Source: DASVHS01 sp038244815
GTDB lineage: Bacteria; Acidobacteriota; Thermoanaerobaculia; Gp7-AA8
Assembly (NCBI GenBank): GCA_038244815.1
Contig: JBBRTB010000026.1
Coordinates: 1 to 54,464 of the forward strand
Length of the DNA: 54,464 nt
Reading direction: 5' to 3'
The notes under the pieces are model-generated. The model saw only the letters and a list, made by a program, of their open reading frames with translations, had not been told where the DNA came from and searched no databases. The translations under genes were made by a program, and so were the position numbers. Every line of letters starts with the position of its first letter. Position 1 is the first letter of the stretch. Below, in pieces: positions 1 to 11,104 of the stretch.

Positions 1-129
1 CAACTCAAGAGCGAGGTCGCAGCTTGGGAAGCGCCGCGCAACGAGAAACAAGTGCGTGTTCAGTGGCGCCTCACCATCGACCAAGCGCGCATTAAACTCC
101 ACAAGGTCTACCCAAAGATTCAAAACTGA
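1..129 (+). pseudogene. IS630-family transposase, C-terminal tail (cut by window edge)
   Basis: An open frame runs in from the left edge and stops with TGA at 127-129, giving 42 residues. It contains the stretch WRLTIDQARIKLHKVYP, which matches the usual C-terminal ending of IS630-family (Tc1/mariner-like) DDE transposases, where a W-R-F/L-T-x-x-D-A-R-I-K-L-x-x-L/V-Y-P motif precedes the stop. Only the tail is visible, so it cannot be said whether the element is intact to the left. No terminal inverted repeat or TA target duplication was identified in the next 130 bases. Transposition would be its role if complete. The family call is from motif recognition only. Confidence 0.75.
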
Positions 130-160
130 CGATGCACTAGTGCCGTTACACTCCACTAGC

Positions 161-224
161 CGAATCCGGGTGGCGGGGCCTACCCCCGCCCGGATTCTTC
201 GCCGTCTTCGCGGCTCGGAATGAC
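161..224. repeat. Dispersed palindromic repeat, copy 1
   Basis: Positions 162-178 and 184-197 form an imperfect palindrome (GAATCCGGG...CCCGGATTC). Bases 183-224 match the reverse complement of 13233-13274 at 41 of 42 positions, so this is one of at least two copies in the window. The repeat lies between the transposase tail and the convergently read gene at 259-732, where it could act as a transcriptional or mRNA-end hairpin. Confidence 0.75.
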
Positions 225-258
225 TGATCGCAGACTCGCGGCCGATGGCGCACGATCC

Positions 259-732
259 TCATCGGTTGGCTTCTTTCCACGCGGCGATGAATCGGGCGGC
301 GAACTGCCGGGCGAAAAAGTCGCTCGGGAACCCCGCGTGGATCACCACCGAGGCTCCGTCTCGTGCGCGGACGACGCCGCTGACGTAGCCGGGGTCATAT
401 GTCGAGGACTCGCTCGCGGAGACAGTGATGGTGCGCATCTCGATCGGGCCCAAACCGTTCCGCGACCCGGGTGCGGGCACTTCGACCCTCATCTGCGGCG
501 GCGGGGAGACCATCTCGTTGCGGCCGGTGAAGGCGATCACAGCGTCCGCGTCCTCGGCGCGTGAGACGACGTGGACTCCCGAAAGCTCATGCCTGATGGC
601 GAGCTGGATGTCGCGGGTGACGTGGATGTCCGGGGAATCGATGTAGACGCTGTGCACGTCTTTCAGCACGGATTCGCCGGCCAGCAGGGGAAGGGCGAGC
701 AGGAAAGACGCGAATACGACGAGTCGTTTCAT
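259..732 (-). CDS. Predicted exported protein of unknown function
   Basis: A 157-residue protein starting with MKRLVVFASFLLALPLLAG, a clear Sec signal peptide, so the product is probably periplasmic or outer-membrane associated. The ATG at 732 is preferred over an upstream in-frame ATG because a GAGGAGAA ribosome site lies just before it. The mature part has an alpha/beta-like pattern (VYIDSPDIHVTRDIQLAI followed by a DADAVIAFTG segment), which suggests a small globular domain repeating short strands. No family is recognised. It reads divergently from clpX with about 156 bases between the starts, so that gap should carry promoters for both. Confidence 0.6.
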   Translation of the reverse strand: MKRLVVFASFLLALPLLAGESVLKDVHSVYIDSPDIHVTRDIQLAIRHELSGVHVVSRAEDADAVIAFTGRNEMVSPPPQMRVEVPAPGSRNGLGPIEMRTITVSASESSTYDPGYVSGVVRARDGASVVIHAGFPSDFFARQFAARFIAAWKEANR

Positions 733-888
733 CGCAGTTCTCCTCGTAACCGGCATTTTATACCTCCGGACATCGGGCCTCCCGTGGAATGCCTACCCGT
801 CCCGGTTTCGTTCCTCTTCACGCCATGTTCCTTGACACTCCGTCGAGGCACGGCGGAGAATTGCAAAGAGAAAGGGCCCAAACCACCA

Positions 889-2139
889 ATGTCCAAAAAG
901 GGGAACAGCGGCGACGTTCTGCGTTGTAGTTTCTGCAACAAGAGCCAGCGCGACGTCAAGAAGCTGATTGCCGGGCCCACCGTCTACATCTGCGACGAGT
1001 GCGTCGACATCTGCCTGGACATCATCGCCGAGGATCGGAAGGACGAGCCGGGCACGATGGAAGGGGCGGGGGCGCTGCCGAAGCCGAAGGAGATCAAGGA
1101 GTTTCTCGATCTCTACGTCATCGGGCAGGAGCGGGCCAAGAAGAAGCTGGCCGTGGCCGTTTACAACCACTACAAGCGGATCGACTACCACCAGCGCAAC
1201 AACCGCCAGGAAGTCGAGCTGCAGAAGTCGAACATCCTGCTGATCGGTCCCACCGGAACCGGCAAGACGCTGCTGGCACAGACGCTGGCCCGCATGCTCT
1301 CGGTCCCGTTCACGATCGTCGATGCCACGACCCTGACCGAGGCCGGCTACGTTGGCGAGGATGTCGAGAACATCATCCTCAAGCTCTACCAGGCGGCGGG
1401 CAACGACAAAGAGAAGACGCAGCGAGGCATCGTCTACATCGACGAGGTCGACAAGATCTGCCGCAAGGGCGACAACCCGTCGATCACACGCGACGTCTCC
1501 GGTGAGGGCGTGCAGCAGGCGCTCCTGAAGATCCTCGAGGGAACGGTGGCAAACGTTCCGCCGCAGGGCGGACGGAAGCATCCGCACCAGGAGTTCATCC
1601 AGATCGACACGACGAACATCCTGTTCATGTGCGGCGGGGCCTTCGTGGGTCTGGAGCACGTGATCGAGCGCCGTCTGTCTGAGAAGACCATGGGCTTCGG
1701 CGCGAAGATCACCAGCAAGCGCGACCGCAAGACCGGCGAGCTGCTCTCGCAGGTCCATCCCGAGGATCTGATCAAATTCGGACTGATCCCCGAGTTCGTG
1801 GGACGCCTGCCGGTGGTGGCGACGCTCAACGAGCTGGACAAGGCTGCCCTCATCGAGATCCTCCGCGAACCGAAGAACTCGCTGGTCCGTCAGTATCAGA
1901 CCATCATGGGCTTCGAGAACGTCACGCTGAAGTTCACCGACGACGCCCTCGAAGCGATCGCCGATGCCGCGCTCAAGCGCAATGTCGGCGCCCGCGGGCT
2001 GAAGATCATCATCGAAGAGCTGATGCTCGAGATCATGTACACGATTCCGTCGCAGGACGCGATCAGCGAGTGTGTCATCACCCGCGAGGTCGTGGAGAAT
2101 CGCAGCCAGCCGATCACTCTCTATCGCAAAGCCGGGTAG
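889..2139 (+). CDS. clpX: ATP-dependent Clp protease ATP-binding subunit ClpX
   Basis: The 416-residue protein is a full-length ClpX, the AAA+ unfoldase that feeds tagged substrates to ClpP in the cytoplasm. The N-terminal C4 zinc finger is visible (C13, C16, C35, C38), followed by the Walker A motif GPTGTGKT, the Walker B region IVYIDEVDK and the sensor stretch RDVSGEGVQQALLKILEGT. The ATG at 889 begins the conserved zinc-finger region; the frame stays open upstream, but that stretch is not ClpX-like. In many bacteria tig and clpP lie directly upstream; here an unrelated divergent gene occupies that place, so clpP must be elsewhere. lon follows after a 129-base gap that contains a hairpin. 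Confidence 0.97.
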   Translation: MSKKGNSGDVLRCSFCNKSQRDVKKLIAGPTVYICDECVDICLDIIAEDRKDEPGTMEGAGALPKPKEIKEFLDLYVIGQERAKKKLAVAVYNHYKRIDYHQRNNRQEVELQKSNILLIGPTGTGKTLLAQTLARMLSVPFTIVDATTLTEAGYVGEDVENIILKLYQAAGNDKEKTQRGIVYIDEVDKICRKGDNPSITRDVSGEGVQQALLKILEGTVANVPPQGGRKHPHQEFIQIDTTNILFMCGGAFVGLEHVIERRLSEKTMGFGAKITSKRDRKTGELLSQVHPEDLIKFGLIPEFVGRLPVVATLNELDKAALIEILREPKNSLVRQYQTIMGFENVTLKFTDDALEAIADAALKRNVGARGLKIIIEELMLEIMYTIPSQDAISECVITREVVENRSQPITLYRKAG

Positions 2140-2153
2140 GGTAGGTGAGGGTG

Positions 2154-2222
2154 CGGTTGCCGGGTGGCCAGGTTGCCGGGTTGCAGAGCTTCTGACCCGA
2201 CATCCCGGTAACCCGGCAACCC
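2154..2222. repeat. Intergenic hairpin of GGTTGCCGGG-type repeats
   Basis: GGTTGCCGGGTT at 2171-2182 is perfectly complementary to AACCCGGCAACC at 2210-2221, with a 27-base loop. A further GGTTGCCGGG copy precedes the left arm at 2155. The same GTTGCCGG octad recurs as a tandem array at 52903-52918, so this belongs to the window-wide short tandem repeat family. It sits between clpX and lon and could attenuate or stabilise transcripts. Confidence 0.7.
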
Positions 2223-2268
2223 GAGGGGGAATGGCCCGTTGTTAGAACCGGTAGAGAAAACTGACCAA

Positions 2269-4665
<2,397 letters not shown>

Positions 4666-4754
4666 CCGGCGCGCGCGGGTTGCGCGCGCAGCCTCTGCCG
4701 GCCTCGACCATTCCCCCCTGGCGGTGACAGATTGGACGACCCTGTCCAGGGCTC

Positions 4755-4783
4755 TTGACCCCCCGGGGCAATTTCTGCACAAT
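4755..4783 (+). promoter_or_regulatory. Predicted sigma70-type promoter for engB/rho
   Basis: TTGACC at 4755-4760 and CACAAT at 4778-4783 are separated by 17 bases, matching the consensus at 5 and 4 of 6 positions. It would start transcription near 4790 and leave a leader of about 120 bases before engB. Lon ends at 4665, and the gap between starts with a GC-rich hairpin (GCGCGC at 4671-4676 and 4682-4687), so a new transcription unit here is plausible. Confidence 0.5.
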
Positions 4784-4908
4784 CAGTCTCGTTACCAACA
4801 CAGCCTCAGGTAGTACTCCGTAGCGACCACACCGGTTTTTCTGTAACCGCAACAATCGAACGTGGTGCCCGCTCCAGGGCCACAGTTACAGCAGAAACCC
4901 TGATCTCA

Positions 4909-5487
4909 TTGGATATCAAGACAGTCAGCTTTCACCGGGCGGCATATGGACCCGAAGACTTTCCGCGGGACAAGCGGCCGCAATTTGCGATGGTGGGACG
5001 TTCCAACGTCGGGAAATCGAGCTTGATCAACGCAGTCGTAAACCGAAAGAAGGTCGCCCGCGTCAGTCAGACGCCGGGAAAGACTCAGGCCGTCCAGTTC
5101 TACCTGATCAACGAGCGCTTCTATCTCGTCGATCTGCCCGGTTACGGATACGCAAAAGTGTCGAAAGCGATGATGAAATCCTGGGGCGAGCTCGTGCGCG
5201 GTTATCTTGAAAGCGCAGGCGATCTTCGTCTCATCTTTCTGCTGCTCGACGCACGCCACCCTCCCGGGGAGCACGATCTGCGGATGCACGACTGGGCGCG
5301 CGAGGCGGGCATCGATGAGCAGATCGTCCTGACCAAGAGCGACAAACTTTCAAATCAGCAGCTTCTGAGTAGCCGTCGCTCGATCGCAAAGGCCCTCGAG
5401 CTCGACGGCAGCCGGCTCATTGCCGCATCGGCGGTGACCAGGAAAGGCATCGAAGAAATCCGGCGCGAAATGGTCGCGCGTTTGTAA
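4909..5487 (+). CDS. engB: Ribosome biogenesis GTPase EngB (YsxC/YihA)
   Basis: A 192-residue TRAFAC GTPase of the EngB family that assists assembly of the 50S ribosomal subunit. G1 is GRSNVGKSSL, G3 is DLPGYGYAKV (the family signature), and G4 is TKSDKL. The length is typical. Translation appears to start at TTG 4909, since no ATG lies upstream in frame near the conserved start. It is followed after 14 bases by rho and probably cotranscribed with it. Confidence 0.93.
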   Translation: MDIKTVSFHRAAYGPEDFPRDKRPQFAMVGRSNVGKSSLINAVVNRKKVARVSQTPGKTQAVQFYLINERFYLVDLPGYGYAKVSKAMMKSWGELVRGYLESAGDLRLIFLLLDARHPPGEHDLRMHDWAREAGIDEQIVLTKSDKLSNQQLLSSRRSIAKALELDGSRLIAASAVTRKGIEEIRREMVARL

Positions 5488-5501
5488 AGGAACCCATCCA
5501 C

Positions 5502-7064
5502 ATGTCAGAACAGGAACTCGAGAACGAAGCCACAGCAGCACCAGCGGTCGAAGCACCACCGGCCGAGAAGCCCGCCCGCAAGCCGCGGAAACCGAAAGCC
5601 GAGAAGGTCGTGGTGGCGGACGAAGAATCCGCTCCGGCCGCCGAGGCCACGGCGCCTGAGCCGGACGGCGGCGAGAATTTCGGCGGGAGCAACGGCAACG
5701 GCTCCGAGGCGCTGGCCGCCGCGCCGGCCACTGCGCCGGTTGGCGAGGAGCCGGAGGCGGTCGTACCTGCTCCGAAGCTTCCGAAGATCGCCTCTCCGCA
5801 ATCGTCGTCCGAGACGCTGGACATCCGCGCGCTCAAGGAGATGAAGCTGCCCGACCTGGCCAGAGTGGCCAAGGAGCTCGGCGTCGAGAACGCGTCGGGA
5901 ATGCGCAAGCAGGATCTGATCTTCGCGATTCTCCAGGCCCAGACCGAGAAGTCGGGGTTGATCTTCTCCGAAGGCGTGCTGGAGTGCCTGCCCGATGGGT
6001 TCGGGTTCCTGCGCGCGCCCGAATACAACTACCTGCCGGGTCCCGACGACATTTACGTCTCTCCCTCGCAGATCCGCCGCTTCGATCTTCGCACCGGTGA
6101 CACGGTGTCGGGCCAGGTCCGGCCGCCGAAGGAAGGGGAGCGCTATTTCGCGCTCATCAAGGTCGAAGCGGTCAACTTCGAGCATCCCGACGTGGCGCGC
6201 GACAAGATCCTCTTCGACAACCTCACGCCGCTCTATCCGGAGCACCGCGTGAAGCTCGAAGTGCCCACGAACATGTCGTCGCGCGTGCTCGACCTCATCG
6301 CTCCGGTCGGCAAGGGACAGCGCGCCCTGATCGTGGCGGCTCCGAAGACAGGCAAGACCATGCTGCTGCAGTCCATGGCGAATTCGATCACCTCGAATCA
6401 CCCGGAGATCACACTCATCGTCCTGCTCATCGACGAGCGGCCGGAAGAAGTCACCGATATGCAGCGCTCCGTCAAGGGCGAGGTCATCTCGTCGACGTTC
6501 GACGAACCCGCCTCCCGTCACGTGCAGGTCGCGGAGATGGTCATCGAGAAGGCCAAGCGCCTCGTCGAGCACAAGCGCGACGTGGTCATTCTGCTGGACT
6601 CGATCACGCGCCTGGCTCGCGCCTACAACACCGTCGTTCCGCCGTCGGGCAAGGTCCTTTCCGGCGGTGTCGACTCGAACGCGCTGCAGCGTCCGAAGCG
6701 TTTCTTCGGCGCGGCCCGCAACGTCGAGGAAGGTGGCTCGCTCACGATCGTGGCCACCGCGCTGGTCGATACCGGCTCGCGCATGGACGACGTCATCTTC
6801 GAGGAGTTCAAGGGCACGGGAAACATGGAAGTGCACCTCGACCGCAAGCTCATGGAGAAGCGCGTCTTCCCGGCCATCGACATCAACAAGTCGGGCACGC
6901 GCAAGGAAGAGTTGCTGCTCGAACGGAACGAGCTCAATCGCATCTGGGTTCTGCGCAAGGTCTTCTCGCCGCTCTCGACGGTGGAATCGATGGAGTTGCT
7001 CGTCGAAAAGCTGGACAAGACCAAAACGAACGCGGAGTTCCTCAACTCGATGAGCTCGATGTAG
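5502..7064 (+). CDS. rho: Transcription termination factor Rho
   Basis: A 520-residue Rho helicase. Residues 1 to about 105 are an Ala/Pro/Glu/Lys-rich, low-complexity N-terminal extension not found in E. coli Rho but common in high-GC phyla. Then come the Rho N-terminal helical domain (LPDLARVAKELGVE), the cold-shock RNA-binding domain (DGFGFLRAPEYNYLPGPDDIYVS), and the ATPase core with Walker A APKTGKT near residue 284 and the motif VILLDSITRLARAYN. It terminates unprotected transcripts. An AAGGAA ribosome site precedes the ATG. The extension may add RNA binding or condensate behaviour; that is inference. Confidence 0.97.
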   Translation: MSEQELENEATAAPAVEAPPAEKPARKPRKPKAEKVVVADEESAPAAEATAPEPDGGENFGGSNGNGSEALAAAPATAPVGEEPEAVVPAPKLPKIASPQSSSETLDIRALKEMKLPDLARVAKELGVENASGMRKQDLIFAILQAQTEKSGLIFSEGVLECLPDGFGFLRAPEYNYLPGPDDIYVSPSQIRRFDLRTGDTVSGQVRPPKEGERYFALIKVEAVNFEHPDVARDKILFDNLTPLYPEHRVKLEVPTNMSSRVLDLIAPVGKGQRALIVAAPKTGKTMLLQSMANSITSNHPEITLIVLLIDERPEEVTDMQRSVKGEVISSTFDEPASRHVQVAEMVIEKAKRLVEHKRDVVILLDSITRLARAYNTVVPPSGKVLSGGVDSNALQRPKRFFGAARNVEEGGSLTIVATALVDTGSRMDDVIFEEFKGTGNMEVHLDRKLMEKRVFPAIDINKSGTRKEELLLERNELNRIWVLRKVFSPLSTVESMELLVEKLDKTKTNAEFLNSMSSM

Positions 7065-7070
7065 CCCGGC

Positions 7071-7790
7071 TTGCACACGTTTCTCAGCCTGCTGCTTCTG
7101 TTCAGCGCCGCCGGAGCCGGCGGCGCACCGCTGCGAGTCTCCGCGGCCGCCAGCCTTGCGGACGTGCTGCGCGTCGTGGCCGCGGATTACCCGGCGCCCG
7201 TCGTGTTCAACTTCGGGGCGTCGAGCATCCTGGAGCGGCAGATCGAGGAAGGGGCACCGGTCGATGTCTTCATCTCCGCCGATGAGATCAAAATGGATCA
7301 GCTCGCCAGGCGTGGCCTGATCGTTTCCCGATCACGCGTCAACATCCTTTCGAACACGCTCGTGATCATCGTGCCGAAAGACAGCCCGCTCCTGATCGCT
7401 TCAGCGAAGGACCTCATCGGTCATTCCCTGGCCCTGGCGCAACCCGACAGCGTTCCGGCCGGGATCTACGCCAGGCAGTACCTCACGCGGCTCGGTCTGT
7501 GGGACCGCGTCGTGCCGCGGGTGATCCCCATGGAGAATGTGCGCGCGGCGCTCGCCGCCGTGGAGTCCGGCAACGTCGATGCGGGCATCGTCTACAAGAC
7601 CGACGCGGCCCTCTCCAGGAACGTGAGGATCGCCCGCGAAATCCCGCGGGCGGAGGGACCGGTCATCGTCTATCCGGCGGCTGTGGTCGCCGCGTCGACC
7701 CGGGCGGCGGCCGCGCAGCGATTCGTGGACGCTCTGTGCGGCGCGCCGGCCAGGGCGATCTTCCGGCGCTACGGATTCTTACTCCCGTAG
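7071..7790 (+). CDS. modA: Molybdate ABC transporter substrate-binding protein
   Basis: A 239-residue periplasmic binding protein of the ModA family. It begins with a hydrophobic signal peptide (about residues 1-18) and continues with the family signature VSAAASLADVLRVVAADY, the GASSILERQIEEGAPVDVFISAD stretch and a late AAVESGNVDAGIVYKTDA segment that closes the oxyanion pocket. It would deliver molybdate or tungstate to a membrane permease. No modB or modC lies nearby, so it is an orphan relying on permease genes elsewhere. It starts at TTG 7071, only 6 bases after the rho stop, which suggests cotranscription. Confidence 0.88.
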   Translation: MHTFLSLLLLFSAAGAGGAPLRVSAAASLADVLRVVAADYPAPVVFNFGASSILERQIEEGAPVDVFISADEIKMDQLARRGLIVSRSRVNILSNTLVIIVPKDSPLLIASAKDLIGHSLALAQPDSVPAGIYARQYLTRLGLWDRVVPRVIPMENVRAALAAVESGNVDAGIVYKTDAALSRNVRIAREIPRAEGPVIVYPAAVVAASTRAAAAQRFVDALCGAPARAIFRRYGFLLP

Positions 7791-7808
7791 ACCCTGTTAC
7801 TCTGTGTC

Positions 7809-10277
7809 GTGGCGAAACGATCTCGTCTGAAAGACTTCTTCTGGCGTCACTCGGCCGGCCTGGCCGTGCTGGTGATGCTGGCGTTTGTCGCCTTCCTCGG
7901 CTTCGTGGGCTACACCTACGTCGTCATCACCAAGAAGTTCGACTCCAGCCGGCGCTGGGACCTCCCCAGCCGGGTCTACTCCGACGCCACGCCGCTCGTT
8001 CCCGGCCTCGATTACCCGCGGGCCATCCTCGAGCCGAAGCTCAACCACGTCGGCTATCACGAGGTTTCCCAGCGCGTCTCCACGCCGGGTGAATATCGCT
8101 ACGTCGGCAAGAGCCTCGAGATCTACCTGCAGAACTTCGACTATCCGGACATGGAGTTCGGCGCGACACCGGTCATCGTCGCTTTCGACGGCGACGAAGT
8201 GCGGTCGATCAGGCGCCTGGCGGACAACGTCACGCTGCGTGGCATCCGTCTGGAGCCCGAGCTCATTACCTCGATCTTCGACAACGAGATGGAGGACCGC
8301 CTCCCGGTCTCGATCAAGGCCGTTCCGCGGCACGTCATCGATGCCATCATCGCCACCGAAGACAAGAACTTCTATCACCACGAGGGCATCTCCATCCGCG
8401 GCACGATCGGTGCGCTGATCACGGATCTGCGCTCGGGGCAGTGGACGCACGGCGGCTCGACGCTGACCCAGCAGCTGGTCAAGAACTTCTACCTGAGTCC
8501 CGAGCGCACCTGGCGGCGCAAGGGCGTGGAAGCGCTGATGGCGGTGCTGCTCGAGGCGCGCTATAACAAGGAAGAGATCCTGGAGAGTTACCTCAACGAG
8601 ATCTACCTGGGACAGAACGGGGCGGTGCAGATCGTCGGTGTCGAGCAGGCTTCACAGCTCTACTTCGGCAAGCATGTCACCTACCTGACGCTGCCCGAGG
8701 CGGCCACGCTGGCGGGGATGATCCGATCGCCGAATGTTCTGTCGCCGCTCAAGTATCCGGATCGGGCCAAACCGCGCCGCGATACGGTGCTCAAGCTGAT
8801 GCTGGAGCAGAACAAGATCAGCCAGGCCGAGTACGAGGCCGCGGTGGCGTCGCCGCTGTCGGTGAGCCGGTTTCCGCGCACGTCACGCAGCGCGCCATTC
8901 TTCGTCGACCTGGTGATGCGCCAGTTGCGGGAGACCTATCCGGAGACTCAGCTCAAGACCGAGGGGCTGCGGATCTTCACCACGCTCGACACCATCATGC
9001 AGCGTTCGGCGGAGCAGGCTCTCGAAGGCGGCATCGCCGGCCTGGCGAAGAAGTACAAACACATCCGCACATCGCCGACTCCGTTGGAAGGGGTGATCCT
9101 GACGATTCAGCCGGGCACCGGCTACGTGAAGGCGCTCGTCGGCGGACGCAATTACTCGAAGACGCAGTTCAACCGCGCCATTCAGGCCAAGCGCCAGCCG
9201 GGCTCGCTGTTCAAGCCGTTCGTCTACGTGACGGCCATGGATCCCGCGCTGGGGCAGAATGCTTACACGCCGGCCACGGTGCTCGAAGACTCGCCCATCG
9301 CGGTGCAGGTGGGCAAAGCGGTATGGCGTCCCCAGAACTACGACCTGCGCTTTCACGGCAACGTCCCGCTCCGCGAAGCGCTGGCGAATTCGTACAACAT
9401 CCCGGCGGTGCGTGCGGCCATCAAGGCCGGCGTTCCGAACGTCATCAAGACGGCCACCAGCATCGGCGTGCAGAGCCGTCTCGAGCCTTATCCATCGATC
9501 GCCCTCGGCTCGTTCGAGGTCACGCCGCTCGAGATCGCTTTCGCCTACTCCGTCTTCGCAAATCTCGGCGTCAAGGCCGAGCCGGTCTCGATCCTGGCGG
9601 TGGCGACGCGCGATGGCAAGCTGCTGGAGAGCCGCGAGGTCAAGATGAAGCGCGTCGCTCCGGCCAGCGTCTGTTACGTCGTCAACGACATCCTCCAGGA
9701 CGTCTTCAACTCCGGGACGGCGGCGAAAGTGCGGCAGTACGGCTTCACGCGCGCATTCGCCGGAAAGACCGGGACCACCAACAACTACCGCGACGCCTGG
9801 CTGGTCGGCTATTCACCGCGCATCCTGACGCTGGTGTGGATCGGCTTCGACGACGGCCACAGCGTGCGTCTGGCCGGTGGCGAGGCGTGCATCCCTATCT
9901 GGACCGCGCACATGAACCGCGTGGAGGGGATCGTTCCCGATGTCGACTGGAAGAGGCCCGACGATGTGATCACGAGGGTGATCGATCCGGAGTCGGGCAT
10001 GCTGGCCACGCCGTACTGTCCGCAGCAGCGTCGCGAGATCTTCGTGGCCGGCACCGAACCGACGTCGGTCTGTCCATTGCACGCGGGGAGCGGTGAACCG
10101 GCTCCGATCTGGCACGACACGCAATTTCCTCCGACAGTGACCGAGGGATTTCCGCCCGACCAGGGAACGACCACGGCAACGACGGACGACAATAACCGCA
10201 AGGAACGAGACCGGCGGGCCCGGGAACGGGACACGGCCATTCAGCGACTGCTCAAGAGGATTTTTGGTAACCAGTAA
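7809..10277 (+). CDS. Class A penicillin-binding protein (PBP1b-like transglycosylase/transpeptidase)
   Basis: An 822-residue bifunctional peptidoglycan synthase anchored by one N-terminal membrane helix (about residues 14-40). A UB2H-like segment (about 55-150) precedes the GT51 glycosyltransferase domain, marked by ATEDKNFYHHEG and GGSTLTQQLVKN. The transpeptidase domain shows the active-site serine in PGSLFKPF (SxxK), and the KTG motif in AGKTGTTNNYRDAW. The C-terminal tail is polar and low in complexity. The start is GTG 7809. UB2H domains in PBP1b dock an outer-membrane lipoprotein activator, which fits a diderm cell. It sits 18 bases after modA. Confidence 0.93.
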   Translation: MAKRSRLKDFFWRHSAGLAVLVMLAFVAFLGFVGYTYVVITKKFDSSRRWDLPSRVYSDATPLVPGLDYPRAILEPKLNHVGYHEVSQRVSTPGEYRYVGKSLEIYLQNFDYPDMEFGATPVIVAFDGDEVRSIRRLADNVTLRGIRLEPELITSIFDNEMEDRLPVSIKAVPRHVIDAIIATEDKNFYHHEGISIRGTIGALITDLRSGQWTHGGSTLTQQLVKNFYLSPERTWRRKGVEALMAVLLEARYNKEEILESYLNEIYLGQNGAVQIVGVEQASQLYFGKHVTYLTLPEAATLAGMIRSPNVLSPLKYPDRAKPRRDTVLKLMLEQNKISQAEYEAAVASPLSVSRFPRTSRSAPFFVDLVMRQLRETYPETQLKTEGLRIFTTLDTIMQRSAEQALEGGIAGLAKKYKHIRTSPTPLEGVILTIQPGTGYVKALVGGRNYSKTQFNRAIQAKRQPGSLFKPFVYVTAMDPALGQNAYTPATVLEDSPIAVQVGKAVWRPQNYDLRFHGNVPLREALANSYNIPAVRAAIKAGVPNVIKTATSIGVQSRLEPYPSIALGSFEVTPLEIAFAYSVFANLGVKAEPVSILAVATRDGKLLESREVKMKRVAPASVCYVVNDILQDVFNSGTAAKVRQYGFTRAFAGKTGTTNNYRDAWLVGYSPRILTLVWIGFDDGHSVRLAGGEACIPIWTAHMNRVEGIVPDVDWKRPDDVITRVIDPESGMLATPYCPQQRREIFVAGTEPTSVCPLHAGSGEPAPIWHDTQFPPTVTEGFPPDQGTTTATTDDNNRKERDRRARERDTAIQRLLKRIFGNQ

Positions 10278-10330
10278 AGGAGTTAGACGCTGGGACGCCG
10301 GCGCCCAGCAGCTCGGCAACCCGTGAAATC

Positions 10331-11104
10331 ATGCTCTTAGCGCGCACACGCTCCCGGCTTGAAGACTGGCTTTATCACCTCGGCGACATCACCGATCTGG
10401 CCGGGCAGACGATCCGCGAATTCGTTCGCGGACCCATGGAGAAGGCGCTCATCCTCCAGCAGTTCGACGTGATCGGGGTGAAGTCGCTCTCCATCGCCAT
10501 GATCACTTCGATGTTCATCGGCATGGTGCTGGCGCTGCAGACCGCGTACGCGCTGGCGGAGTTCGGCGGGAAGCTGTTCATCGGGAAAGTCGTCTCCCTT
10601 TCGCTGGTGCGCGAGCTGGCGCCCGTGCTGATGTCGATCATGGTAGGCGGGCGGGTCGGTGCCGGGATCACCGCGGAGCTGGGCACGATGCGCGTCACTG
10701 AACAGATCGACGCCTTGCGGGCACTGGCCACGAACCCGGTCCGAAAACTGGTGGTGCCGCGCGTGTTCGCCACGACGATCATGTTCCCGATGCTGACCAT
10801 CGTGGCCTGCGCGCTGGGCATCTTCGGCGGTTTGATCATCGCCGTGACGTCGCTGCATCTCAGCGCGAACTTCTACCTGCGCAGCGTCATCGATACCGTG
10901 AAGTACAACGACCTGGCCTCGGGTATCGGCAAGACATTCTTCTTCGGATTCGCCATCGGCATGATCGCCTGCTACAACGGGTTGCGGACGACCGGCGGCG
11001 CGGACGGTGTCGGCCGCGCCACCACCGTCACGGTCGTGGTTGGGGCCATCACGATCCTGATCATGGATTTCTTTCTGACCAAGCTGTTTTTGCTCTCATT
11101 CTGA
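10331..11104 (+). CDS. mlaE: Phospholipid ABC transporter permease MlaE
   Basis: A 257-residue inner-membrane protein of the MlaE/YrbE family with about five to six hydrophobic segments and the conserved signature ELGTMRVTEQIDALRALATNP near the middle. It forms the membrane core of the Mla system, which moves phospholipids between inner and outer membranes to keep outer-membrane asymmetry. It opens a three-gene operon with the ATPase MlaF (one-base overlap, TGATG junction) and the MCE protein MlaD. A short GC-rich inverted repeat at about 10288-10320 lies just upstream. Confidence 0.93.
   Translation: MLLARTRSRLEDWLYHLGDITDLAGQTIREFVRGPMEKALILQQFDVIGVKSLSIAMITSMFIGMVLALQTAYALAEFGGKLFIGKVVSLSLVRELAPVLMSIMVGGRVGAGITAELGTMRVTEQIDALRALATNPVRKLVVPRVFATTIMFPMLTIVACALGIFGGLIIAVTSLHLSANFYLRSVIDTVKYNDLASGIGKTFFFGFAIGMIACYNGLRTTGGADGVGRATTVTVVVGAITILIMDFFLTKLFLLSF

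Noticed and set aside
4784..4908. Riboswitch or structured leader before engB
   Set aside because: The roughly 120-base leader shows no conserved riboswitch core that I can recognise.
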